A stretch of 64,000 nt of DNA, from assembly GCA_002633005.1 (NCBI GenBank), contig NMRA01000083.1, positions 959,161-1,023,160 of the forward strand. Reading direction: 5' to 3'. A program made the translations under genes and the position numbers. The DNA comes from Phoronis australis (taxonomy: Eukaryota > Phoronida > Phoronidae). How positions within the stretch are numbered: the first letter of the stretch is position 1; the number at the start of each line of letters is the position of its first letter. The notes under the pieces are model-generated. The model had not been told where the DNA came from. It searched no databases and saw only the letters and a list, made by a program, of their open reading frames with translations. This document shows positions 45,101-55,100 of this stretch, one piece after another.

Positions 45101-47073
45101 GAAACAGTTTCGTGTCAAGTTTTTAAAGTGGACACAGCTGTAACGCCAAAGTCCCCGATGGTCATTTTCAGGCAACTAGTGCACTGGAACTTCCCTCGTC
45201 AATGCGTGGAGATGTTATTTTTAGTTTACAACTGTCTTTCTAAAACCGGTCTGAGGTGGTGGCGTGTTACTATTATTAAAATCTCTTGTTCTATTTACAC
45301 CGACCTCTTGTCTATTTACCCTGTCACGACGTTTCGGTCGGTCTATTCTCCGGCCATAGTCAGGCGTTCCCGCGTTCTTAGAAGAACGAGCACGGATATG
45401 CATCAAGATCAAAAGAAATCTGCAGTGATGCAGCACTCCAAGCAGCAATGACCAACCTGACGGAGACATTCGAAAGAAATGGCTACCCAAGGGATTCATC
45501 AAGTCGACTTTAACATCGCAAAGAGAAAGCGGCAGAAGAACGCCCACGGCAGACTATGCGCTTACCGTATATACATGTACCCGGAATAACCGAGAAGCTA
45601 GGACGCATATGTAAAGACTTTAAAATAAGAACAGTATACCGCAGCTCAGACTTACTGGGCGTTGACTGACAAAAGTCAAACCAAGAACTGACATGGGGAA
45701 AAAGAAATAAGTCATCTATGAAATCCCATGTGAATGTGGTGAATCATATATCATTGAAATATTAAGACCACTGGAGACGAGAATTGCTGAACATAAGAGG
45801 TGTTGTAGAGAGGGTAATACCTCATCAGGAGTAGCGGAACATATGTGGTCGAAACAACTCAATATCCAATGGAATAACATCCGACTGATCGTTGACAGTG
45901 AAACAGGTTGGACCAAGAGAAAGATCAAGGAAGCCATGTACATGAAAGTACAAGGCAATGTCTTCAGTCAGCCAAGTAAACAACCAAGTGACACCTGGCT
46001 CGGTCTACTTAGGAAGGTTTAAGTATAAAGAACGCGGGAACACCTGACGATGGCCGGAGAATAGACCGACCGAAACGTTGTGGCAATGTAAATAGACAAG
46101 TGGTCGGTGTCAAGACCAAGGGATTTAAATAATAGTTTACAACTGATCGTGTCTTTTTCTCGTGCTCAAGGATAGTCTTCGGTGTACTAATTCGCCTCGC
46201 TGGTTCCCTGTGCGTGCCGCTAGGTGGTCAGAGCCAGCACGAAGGTATAAAAAATTTTCCTCGGGAAATTTTTGTACACCGGCGTTTCTGATTGGCTAAT
46301 GGAATTCTCAACAGGCAGCACTTTACGCAAACCATGAAACTGGCTTGAGTGTTGGACTGAAGGGTAAAATGTGGTCTGCTGTCAGACAAATCGGTGCTTA
46401 AAATTTTTGTTTGGGAAATGTGAATCCTAGAAATTGTGGTTGCGCCTTTTCGGAGTGCATCATTCTGCTGTCGATGACATTTGTTTACGCTACTGTCCTG
46501 TATTCATACAGTATGAATAAACACCGGTTAAATCGGCCAGATACGTGTTTTTTGTACATGCGTGTGCTTCAAGCACGCGGCTATTAATCATCACTGCAGA
46601 AACGAAATAGTTGCTGCGACGCCACTTCCATGACAAGCCTAAAAATCGATCACAGTCCGCCATTTTTCCACGGTGTTGTAAAGCTAACCAATGACTGCTG
46701 AGGTTACATCAATGATAAAGCGCGTGCCACTGCGTGATACCTGTGTGCTAGCTAGGCACGGCGCAGGATACCAGCGAGCTAATTCGCATGTGTATGAACT
46801 CCAGCTGACAATCTGAGAGTGCCACGGAAGGGTACGTGGCTAACTGCGGTTATGTTTTCAGTGTGCAAAATTTCTTAATCTTGGTGCCGTTGCATCATTA
46901 AGCAGATTTGTGAGAATAAGACCTAAATATTTTGTAGACAACGAGCTGACATTACACCCTTACTCGATGTTGAGGACATGGTAACTATGGCAAAGCCGGA
47001 CTGGAAGTGCATATTTACGTATTTGTCGACAGTGTACTCCAAACTTCAAGGTAATGAACACGTTCGCTGCTAG
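32617..47073 (+). CDS. Smoothelin-type single calponin-homology domain protein, 145 aa
   Basis: Exons 32617-32690, 40333-40411, 42464-42612 and 46938-47073, with phases 2, 0 and 2 all joining; 438 nt including TAG. The start is the first ATG after an acceptor at 32610, in MSNARNFFKQLESNN. Residues from about 30 form one CH domain: SPNSKKDMLMKWCQMMTKEY, then NLSSSWNDGMAFCALIHHFY, PDAFDFGKLNPANKEYNF, and PLLDVEDMVTMAKPDWKC with FTYLSTVYSKL. The spacing and the words F/L-S-S-S-W-x-D-G-M-A-F-C-A-L and P-D-W-K-C match the C-terminal CH domain of smoothelins; cytospins are second closest. Smoothelins associate with actin filaments and contractile or cortical cytoskeleton; smoothelin-like CH domains also bind calmodulin. 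Known smoothelins have long N-terminal regions, absent here. The last exon could also splice at CAAG/GTAATG (47050), giving a longer C terminus. Confidence 0.82.
32785..33003. repeat. Imperfect (CATA)n/(CATG)n microsatellite
   Basis: acatacatgcat-type repeats starting about 95 bases after the donor of exon 1 of the smoothelin-like gene. Confidence 0.9.
33004..33130. mobile_element. Transposon end fragment starting agtggcggatttagg
   Basis: agtggcggattta followed by G-rich sequence is a frequent DNA-transposon end motif in animals. The reverse-oriented end cctaaatccgccact is found again at 49205-49219 inside the foldback element. Only the end is recognisable. Confidence 0.45.
33131..38999. other. 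Main part of the first intron of the smoothelin-like gene, no gene recognised
   Basis: Many short open frames on both strands, none with a domain I recognise. agcggcaaggtggggg at 33549 reappears inverted near 38480, which might mark the ends of a large old element, but the similarity is only about 20 bases. One ambiguous base at 38849. Confidence 0.5.
39000..39530. repeat. Long imperfect (CATA)n satellite-like tract
   Basis: catacatacata-type repeats with tgcatgca interruptions. A unit with cttcattgacacaaac-ttggttgaa recurs at 39170 and 39548, showing a higher-order duplication of about 375 bases. Confidence 0.9.
39682..39816. repeat. 20-bp minisatellite (ggctggctgccgggctggtc)
   Basis: About four clean 20-bp units followed by two or three variants with ctggctgctggcc. 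GC-rich and strand-asymmetric in G/C. In the long first intron of the smoothelin-like gene. Confidence 0.93.
39830..42463. other. Region around exon 2 of the smoothelin-like gene
   Basis: Apart from exon 40333-40411, nothing supported. A 172-codon minus frame at 41293-41811 and an overlapping plus frame at 41442-41795 have no recognisable domain or splice support. Confidence 0.5.
43110..43380. repeat. Dispersed repeat shared with 27740-28010, copy 2
   Basis: Same orientation and order of shared words (catatgtcccg, aaggtcatttattatgac, atctctggtaagatgggca). No coding capacity. Confidence 0.45.
43381..45221. other. Last intron of the smoothelin-like gene, left part
   Basis: No exon or known element recognised. 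The words gccagattacgtga occur at 44311 and 44755, and gtcacgtaactcac with gtgagttacccaac near 44805-44840 form a short inverted pair. Confidence 0.4.
45711..46022 (+). pseudogene. GIY-YIG endonuclease tail of a Penelope-like element
   Basis: Open for 104 codons to TAA: VIYEIPCECGESYIIEILRP, LETRIAEHKRCCREGN, VAEHMWSKQLNIQWNN, and WTKRKIKEAMYMK. The layout V-x-Y-E-I-P-C-x-C-G, x-Y-I, R-x-x-E-H-K, A-E-H, R-K-I-x-E-A matches the Penelope nuclease. The first signature is VIY and the second reads YII in place of YIG. It has no start of its own and is a fragment. Confidence 0.8.
46044..46075 (+). ncRNA. Hammerhead-ribozyme-like core in the Penelope terminal repeat
   Basis: CTGACGA fits the hammerhead CUGANGA box. 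It is followed by a potential stem (GGCCGG with CCGACC, one mismatch) and then GAAA, the other conserved box. The inverted left copy (45332-45363) keeps GAAA but reads CTGACTA, which breaks the first box. Hammerheads are known in Penelope terminal repeats. The closing pair next to CTGACGA looks poor, so activity is doubtful. Confidence 0.4.
46146..46937. other. Last intron of the smoothelin-like gene, right part
   Basis: Nothing recognised between the Penelope fragment and the last exon. Confidence 0.5.
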
Positions 47074-47191
47074 GCAACCACCGACGACATTACCTCACAC
47101 CGTTAGAGCAATGAAATACTGATCGAATTAGTATCAAAACAGGATGTAGCCATGCATTAATGGTGTATTTTATTGCGACAATGTCAACGGG

Positions 47192-47197
47192 AATAAA
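47192..47197 (+). promoter_or_regulatory. Candidate polyadenylation signal AATAAA for the smoothelin-like gene
   Basis: AATAAA about 120 bases after the stop codon at 47071, followed by T-rich sequence (ttgatcatttgcttcttg). Position and context are plausible for a short 3' UTR; unproven. Confidence 0.4.
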
Positions 47198-48654
47198 AGA
47201 GCATTCCTTGATCATTTGCTTCTTGCGATTATATCGAAATCCGCACTTATTTATGAAGGTTCGCTTCACTGAAGTCTATGCTCACTACAACCAAAGATTT
47301 GCTACAACTACATCTGTTCGTACACATTAGGCGTTGTTCTCCCGTTCAGTGACTTTACCAGACGTAGAGGATTGTGAGTGTGTGATAACATCTAGCTTTT
47401 GTTAACTATCAAGCACAGTCTTTTGTCTGGTATGACATCTACCAGGCTTATTACAGACCGCGTGTGAACAGTCAAACCCAGAGCAAATTGGTACGTTCGG
47501 AAAGAATAGATTGTCGTAACTTCGGTAGTTGGACGATTCTGACGATTCAAAAACTAAACATGGTCAAAATTTGACGAGGAATACAGATAGATGTTGGTTT
47601 ATGCTCAAATAACTTAACTTTCATTTTTAACAGCACAGCCCAGTCAAGCTAGCCTCGTTCTTTATTGGAGATTAGAGCAATTATCGAACAAAAGAGGCCC
47701 TCCAACCATGAATGCCAGAATGGAGTTAATCAGACGTGTAAGATATTGGATACAGGGGTCATCTTCCCAACTTGTTGGGCCATAGAATCGAACAAGTTGG
47801 GATCGACGGGAAAACGCCGTAATGACGAACGCAGCTTTTCACTTCAGGCAAATCGCAGCAGGAGGAGTTACCCGCTAGCTAGATCGGCAGCCCAGAGCAC
47901 TGAGCATTGATGAACGAGGTACCAACATGTGACCATATAGGAGCACTTAGAGTCCACCTCAGTATATTACGGAAATGGGCGTCTGTCGTTGTCTGCACTC
48001 TGGGTGCGACACCTGTGGGACCTTACTACGGGTACAAAAACGAACTAGATTAGGATATTTGAGGTACCGGCCAAAACTGATTAAAAACGGACAATAGTAC
48101 CGCACTGAAAACCAAATGACCCATGGCAGACAAATTGCATACTGGAATGGGTCCGGCAGACACCAAGACAGGAACCCCCAAAGATGAGTTAGCTCATCAC
48201 ACATTTGAGGTACCACAAAAAACCAATTCCATATGATTCAATACATGTCACTGATCATTAAATGCTTCATGACAGACAAAATACAATCTGGGTTGTGCCC
48301 GCCAGAACCCCCCCCCCAAATGTCAACAAAGGTATGTCATTGAAAATTTTGAGCTGGATTAGATATTCGAGGTACCAGCTAAAATTGATTTAAAACGAAT
48401 AACAGTACCGCAGTGAACACCGAATGGCCCATGACAGACGATTTGCGCTCTGGAAAGGGTCCGCCACCCAAAAAGACCCCCAAAAATGAGCTTCATTTTG
48501 CTTGGCATTCGAGCCAGGTACCACAAAAGACAAATTCCATGTGATTCAATTCATGTCACTGATCACTCAATGCCCCATGACAGACAAAATACACTCTGGG
48601 TTGTGCCCGCCAGAAATCCCCAAAAATCTCAACCACGGTATCCCATACCAAAAA

Positions 48655-48960
48655 AAGCCTTCCTGCAAACACTTGCCGCAAGCTTGCCGCAAAGTTGTGG
48701 CAAGCTTGCTGCAAAAGTTTCTGCAAACCAGCCGCAAACACGTAGAATCAAATCTGACCAAAGAGTGGATGCAAATTTCCTGCAACCCAGCCGCAAACAT
48801 TGCCGCAAGCTTGCGGCATGCTTGCCGCAAACATGCTGCAAACTTTTACCATGCAAATGAAGTTTGCCGCAAGCTTGCAGCAAACAGCTCTATGTACTTA
48901 TATGGAACAGTTCCTGCAACCCAGACGCACACATTGCTGCAAGCTTGCCGCAAACATCTT
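48655..48960. repeat. Diverged tandem repeat with ttgccgcaagcttgc units
   Basis: The words gccgcaaac, gcaagcttgc and tgctgcaaac recur about every 10-30 bases, many with the self-complementary gcaagcttgc. It forms the spacer of the foldback element. Open frames across it are repeat by-products. Confidence 0.75.
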
Positions 48961-48980
48961 CATGGTGTTATATAGAAGTT

Positions 48981-49136
48981 CTGCGCGCCCAGCCTACAAT
49001 GTAGGGGTGTAAGGGGTCTCAAATTTTTGGGTTTGTGGACCTTGTTAATAAAAAAAAATAAAAAATAAAACAAACGGGGTTTGTTCAAGGCCTATGCATT
49101 GTGCATTTGGCCCCCGAGAGCCCTGGGTGCGCGCAT
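48981..49136. mobile_element. MITE family A, copy 4, internally deleted
   Basis: Starts ctgcgcgcccagcctaca and ends ccctgggtgcgcgcat, in the same orientation as the copy at 113. The words aaacggggt and cctatg-attgtgcatt are shared with that copy. It lacks the middle and sits in the centre of the 2.6-kb foldback element. Confidence 0.65.
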
Positions 49137-50475
49137 ATGCCAGTCAGCAATTCACACCCCGAACTGCCAAATGGAATCTGGGAGAATTTTAGGGGGGGCC
49201 TCCCCCCTAAATCCGCCACTGGGCACAACACAAAGTGTATTTTGTCTGACATAGGACATTTACGGAACCAGTTACATGTATTCATTCACGTGGAATTGGT
49301 TTTTTTGTGGTACCTCAAATGTACTGAGCTAGATCATTTTGGGGGTACTATTTTTGGGTTTCTGGCAGACCCTTGCTAGACTACAATTTGTCTTTCATGG
49401 CTCATTCGGTACACAGTGCGATACTTTTGTTCGCTTTTAATCAGTTTTAGCTGGTACCTCGAATATCTAGTCTAGCTCAAATTTTCCCTGGCATACGGTG
49501 GTTAACATTTTTGTGGGGTTTCTGGCGGGTACAACCCAGAGTGTATTTTGTCTGTCATGGGTCATTTAGTGATCAGTGACATCTATTGAATCACATGGAA
49601 TTTGTCTAATTTTGTGGTACCTTGAGTGTATGAGCTAGTTCATTTTTGGAGGGGTCCTTTTTGGGTTTCTGGCTTACATTTTTCAGAGTGAATATGTCTG
49701 CCATGGGTCATTCGGTGTTCACTGCGGCGTTGTTCGTTTTAAATCAGTTGTAGCTGGTACCTCCAGTATCTAATCAAGCTCAAATTTCCAATGGCATATT
49801 GCGATTGAGATTTTTGGATGGCACAACCGAAACTGTATTTTGTCTGTCATAGGACATTTAGTCACTAGTGACAAGTATTCATTCACATGGAATATGTCTA
49901 TGTGGTACCTCAAATGAATAGGTCATTTTTCGGGGTCCTTTTTGGGTTTCAGGCGTACCCTTGCCAGATGGCAATTTGTCTGTCATGGGTCATTCGGTGT
50001 TCAGTGCAGTAATATTGCTCGTTTTAAATAAGTTTTACCAGGTACCTCGAATATCTAGTCTAGGTCAAATTTTCAATGACATACGGTGGTCTATATTTTT
50101 GGGGGGTTCTGAAGGGCATAACCTAGAGTGTATTTTGTCTTTCATGGGGCATTTAGTGATCAGTGACATGTATTGAATCATATGGAATTGTTTTTTTGCG
50201 GTACTTCATTTTTGGTGGGTCCTTTTCCGGTTTCTGCCGGACCCATTCCAGAGTGCAATTTGTTTGTCATTTGCTGGTCAGTGCGGCACTATTGTCCGTT
50301 TCAAATCACTTTTGGCCGGTAACTCGAACATCTAATCTAGCTCGTTTTTTGGCCCCTTGAAAGGTCCCCAGGGGTATATACTGAGGTGGACTCTAAGTGC
50401 TACTATGGTTAGATGTTGGTACCTCGTTCATCTAAGCTAAGACCTCTGGGCTGCCTATCTAAGCTGAACTGACTA

Positions 50476-52117
50476 TCTCAAGGAAGTTCAGCTCCGGTGG
50501 TAGCTCACGTCACCGCGTATGGGAACTTCAAAAACGGGCCACCAGTTCATTCAGTTGTTCTCCCTTTAACGTCAGCCATGAGCTCAGCTCGTAGATCTCC
50601 TCTGTGGCCTTTGCTAACAATACCTGTAATGTATCATAGACTAAAACAACCTCGCAACGCCTACATGCACGTACCTATCAGGGTTAATTTCCGATTTTAC
50701 TCATCCACATAAACACAGGAAAACAATTTGGATACCGCTTTACAATACAATCGGTTTCCACTTCCATGGTTTTCATTTTCACTTGGATTAACTATACCCT
50801 CGCGAAAAAAAATGCATAATCAAACGAAAACGCATTACCTGTCATAAAACTGGTTTTGAATGGCCTATTTAGTTCCCTTATAAGGCATCCTCGTCTCCAC
50901 CAAATATAATGATGTATGGTCAACAGTTTATTACAGTACCAGCTCGAGCATTCAAAAATACAAGAAGTGTACACGAATTCAGCATACAGGTCTCTGAAAT
51001 AAATCACCAGTCAATAGGACGATCAATAACACTGAAAGTTGGGAGGAAAACAGTTAATGCTATTGCTAAAAATCTCACTGAAAAACAGTTTGTCCCACAC
51101 GGTATGACTCCATGATGATATAACAATTACTAAGAATTGAAAAAAGTAGATCTATGTCAAATCGCTCACTTCAGAGAACAAGCTAAATGAGAATAAATTA
51201 ACATTTCAAAATGCATCATTTCCGCTCTTGCGACTAAGAGACTGCAGCAAAATTGATGCCTTTGACAGCAAGCACTCCCACACTGTACCTATATATATAC
51301 ACAAGTTCCACACTACGGTTTCCATTGAAACAACCCACTGAGTTGGTCTAGTCCAGACACTGAAAAATGGGCCATTCAATACAGTAGCTAACTACACTGT
51401 TATTCAATCAGAAAATGAAACGCCTTTCATACAACTGTATTGCATCTCCAAATTACAACAGATTCTGCAAGTTTTCATTACAGAAAGTAAAGTCATGACC
51501 ACAAATTTCGCCTTATTTAAATCTAAGGAATTTACAGAATAAGCACTTGGAGTGCAATACTGAAAATAAACAGTATGTATTAAGGTTTCAAGGAATTGAC
51601 ACATTTTGAATCTACATTTAGCACCTCTATGTGCTCCAGAAATGAATAGTTAAGTTGTTGAGGGGATAGCATTGTGAAGCTCCTTACAATAAAAGTCTAA
51701 AAAAGCAATGATGTTACTTTCTGAAGAATACATACATCATGAAATGTTATTACCAGAGATATGCTTATGCAAAATTAAGCAAAATCACTGATATCTGTGA
51801 ATGTCTAAATCCAAAGCTTGCTAAAGTACAACAAAAACACTGTCATCAAGTAATTTTATTCATTGTCTTCACGAAAGTGTAATCGCTTGCTGAACAGTGC
51901 AACAGCAATTATCAAACATTATCATTATATTATACTTGCATCTTAACAACACTTCATTGAAAATAAATAAATAAACAAAATGAGACAACACAATTGTATT
52001 CATCTGAAAATCAACAACAAGATGTTCACATAACAACTCAGCTATCAAAGGTCATCCAACAATCAGCACTTTCCATTCACAAAATCAAACAACAAGAAGG
52101 CTTGGCATCCATGTCAA
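50476..52117. other. 3' flank / probable 3' UTR of MARCHF6
   Basis: A/T-rich, no frames of note. Candidate AATAAA signals on the minus strand at 51855 and 50927. The foldback element ends just beyond, so the MARCHF6 transcript probably ends before 50476. Confidence 0.5.
51855..51860 (-). promoter_or_regulatory. Candidate polyadenylation signal for MARCHF6
   Basis: TTTATT on the plus strand is AATAAA on the minus strand, about 260 bases past the MARCHF6 stop. A second AATAAA on the same strand is at 50927-50932, just before the foldback element. Which is used cannot be told from sequence. Confidence 0.35.
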
Positions 52118-52190
52118 TCACATTGAAGGCACACCCTCAGAAGGCGGAGTTTCCCTTTCATAGTTGACAAGTCTTTGTCCCACCAGATAC
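52118..52190 (-). CDS. MARCHF6: MARCHF6 last exon encoding the conserved C-terminal element
   Basis: Too short to stand out as an open frame. After an acceptor (atgatag) it completes an AG/G arginine codon and reads YLVGQRLVNYE, then ETPPSEGVPSM and TGA. The Y-L-V-G-Q-x-L-x-N-Y motif is the C-terminal element conserved between yeast Doa10 and human MARCHF6 and needed for degrading selected substrates; its asparagine is kept here. Confidence 0.92.
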
Positions 52191-55100
52191 CTATCATAAA
52201 AGTACTTAAGGGTTGTAGTATTAACCAATGTACATGGATATTGCAAAAGATATTCGAAGACAACAACACCAACATCAGCACAAAAAGATGGGCACACAAT
52301 GAATGACAGAAAACAGAATGAACTGGGAAATATTCTAATGTGAAACCTGGATCCAGTTTACTCAACAAGCAATTCAAAACAAAGGTGTGGCAACGTAAGT
52401 CGCAAACACAGGCAATGTGTATTTGCATGTCCATGATTGTCAGTTTCCTGGATCATGATGGAGTGTTACGAGTCCGTCGATACTTTGGATGTTGTACTAT
52501 GTAATGTATATCAACACACTGGAACATGGATATTATATGGCATTTTTTGTTAACTTTCACATTGAGAATAATTATATGGATACTGCATTACTCCACGTCC
52601 ATATCACCTTAAGAAAGGACCAATCACTTTGAATGAGCATTCACGATTACTTGAAGCATGCCACACGATAGGCCAATATTGTGAGTCAACACGGAGGTCA
52701 CAGGCCCTAAGTCCAATGTAATACAAAATAGTGCTGAATTTGACGATAATGGTAAGACTTTAAACTGTTATTGGAAAAAATGACCAAAACTTGGAGTGAA
52801 CCCACCTGTCATTTTTAATGTGTTCGTAAAGCCTCTTGAACTGTCGTGTGTGAAATACACACAGCCCTATTAAAATGACCACTGTGAGCAGCAGGGGGTA
52901 TATACGCCGCAGAACAAGGTTCTCAGTGTCGAAGCCAATGCCTGAAGAAGACAACAAGGAACAGCTGACTATATGAGATACAGTACATGACAAAAGTAAT
53001 CAAATACAGTGCATGACAAAAGTAATCAACTACAGTGCATGACAAATGTAATCAACTACAGTGCAAGACAAAAGTAATCAACTACAGTGCATGACAAAAG
53101 TAATCGGACAATATACCGTTTCCCCGTCATCACAGATAATTCCGTTAACAGCAAAAATGACTGGGAATAATATATATTGCAGCAGAAAATTCTAATTAGA
53201 GAATGACTTAGGCACCTTATTAACATTCCTGTTACTTCCCCTTCATTCTCGGTCATCAGGGGAGACTACCCTGACAATGAATTCAGCGTCCACATCGCCC
53301 TCATGTTGGGGAATTCCATATTTCGTCTGAATACTTATGGCTTGTACCATAGATATCCACTTGACAACTACTTATCAATCTGTGAGAACTTTACCAGCAT
53401 ATCTAAAGACAGTGCTATGATTACTATCGAGGAGGCGGTGTGGCCTCATGGGAACAGTGACCGCCACCTTTGCTCATGATCATGGGTTCGAGTCCCGCTG
53501 GGACACACTGCAAGACACTCGACTCAGGTCTCTAGCTCCTCAGCTCTGCTTTAACTACATGTTAGTAAAGCATAAAAATGGTTGCAGGTGATCAGCGCAA
53601 TGAGCCCACATGCATGGCCTGCGCACGTGTTGTACAACGTGCATCAGACCGCCTGCATTTATTTTTTATGATTACTATAAAGTGGCATGGTTGTTAAGCC
53701 AGTAATGTTACCTGCCTTTTGCTACAAACATAAATTTTGATTTAGACCACTTTACTAAGAAACTGGTATCAACTTGTTTCCTTAACCAGAGATTTCTGAA
53801 CTCAATCCCTCGACATTAGGGCTGAATATCGGACCCATTCCCTCTGAAAAATATTGAAAAATCATGCGAAATTCCCCTCATGATGTCCAAAAATTCCCCT
53901 CAAATGATTGAAGCTACCCTCAAGTTTCGAATCACTTGTAATTCACACAAGTGACAATTTGAAAGATCTCAATGGCTACTTGAGGCACAGCCTGTGAGGG
54001 TTTACAACAAAATGGGGGAGCTATTGACAGTGATCAGGAGGCAGAGTTTTCCCTCAACCCAAAATACCCCGTCAGAAGGCACAAGCACCTTTCCCCTTAG
54101 ATAAACAAGGGCCCTGACCTGTCATGATGAGCTTACTTACTGAACGTGGTCACGACTGAGAGTTCACGTCACGACCGAGAGTTCATGTCACGACCGAGAG
54201 GTCACGTCACGATTGAGAGTTCACGTCACGACCGAGAGCTCACGTCACGACTGAGAGTTCACGTCACGACCGAGAGTTCACATCACGACTGAGAGTTCAC
54301 GTCACGACTGAGAGTTCACGTCACGGCTGAGAGTTCACCGAACGTTCCTTACAAGCTCAGTAATTACAATTTAACCTGAGTAAGGAACAATTTGACACCA
54401 ATTTTCTAATGATAAGCGCTCAGGAGCCAGGTCAGCTTTTACTATCATGCAGCACACTACACTAATCATTCACTTATTTTGCACAAAAATAACTGACAAA
54501 TTCATAATTTTCTATTTTTCCACAGTCGATTACTTTGCTTCAAATCATCAAACCCTAACCAAATGTTGCTTTTTGACATCTAAATAATATAAACCAAATC
54601 AAAAAATAAGACTAGAATTTTCTTGATCTTAATTTTTGGAAATAAATTTCACAAAATAAAATTTCACAAGTCCTCCAAATTTTGTGCTAAATGGGTAAAG
54701 AATTACATTAAATAGCGACCCTGGCAGAACAGTAACGAAAGCACATTGTAAGAAAACACACAGGTTACCACGGCACCATTGTTACACAACTGACTTACCC
54801 GTCACCTTGACCACACTTCTGACAACTGCATAGGGCAAGGCGAGGGCCACACCCAATGTACCAATCACTGGGATACACAGTTGGTGAAGGATGAAGCTGA
54901 GATTCAAGTTTCGTAGTCCCATATTGTACACCTGCACAGGTAGATTCAACAATAATAATAATGACCACTTAGTAAAAATATGCCTTATTAAATGCACACC
55001 TGGAATGATTGTTTATCAACTCTATCAGTTGATTTCTCTAAAAGTATTTGAAAGTCTTGCTACGAGCGCCCACGACTTATCAACACCAACGTAAGCAACA

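Larger units (their letters stand above)
45235..46132 (+). mobile_element. Penelope-like element fragment with inverted terminal repeats
   Basis: The right end (46029-46132) and the left end (45273-45385) are inverted copies of about 110 bases sharing tctattctccggccat. TAGTTTACAACTG is present at 45222-45234 and 46133-46145, a likely 13-bp target duplication. The interior is coding-derived: frames with RNGYPRDSSS and CKDFKIRTVYRSSD, then a GIY-YIG nuclease tail. Terminal repeats that may be inverted, and a GIY-YIG endonuclease after the RT, are defining traits of Penelope-like retroelements. The RT catalytic part is missing. It lies in the last intron of the smoothelin-like gene. Confidence 0.8.
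47877..50475. mobile_element. 2.6-kb foldback element with long, subrepeated arms
   Basis: The outer ends are inverted: left ggcagcccagag then gatgaacgaggtaccaac and gcacttagagtccacctcag; right ctgaggtggactctaagtgc then gttggtacctcgttcatc and ctctgggctgcc. The left arm (about 47880-48660) and right arm (about 49215-50475) consist of tandem units of roughly 300 bases recognised by aattccatgtgattcaat, gacagacaaaatacactctg and ggtacc, in opposite orientation on the two sides. The middle holds a gcttgc-rich repeat and a MITE. No transposase frame is seen. It lies between the convergent genes. The structure resembles Drosophila Foldback/Galileo elements. Confidence 0.75.

Noticed and set aside
48486-49012. 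Overlapping frames rich in Gln/Ala/Lys on both strands
   Set aside because: They run through the gcaagcttgc tandem repeat and the foldback arm; the residues are repeat by-products.
53428-53510. Intact tRNA gene
   Set aside because: A and B boxes are present but the acceptor and anticodon stems do not pair; a SINE head.
54150-54338. CRISPR-like array
   Set aside because: Units are contiguous 19-mers with no unique spacers, in an animal intron; a minisatellite.
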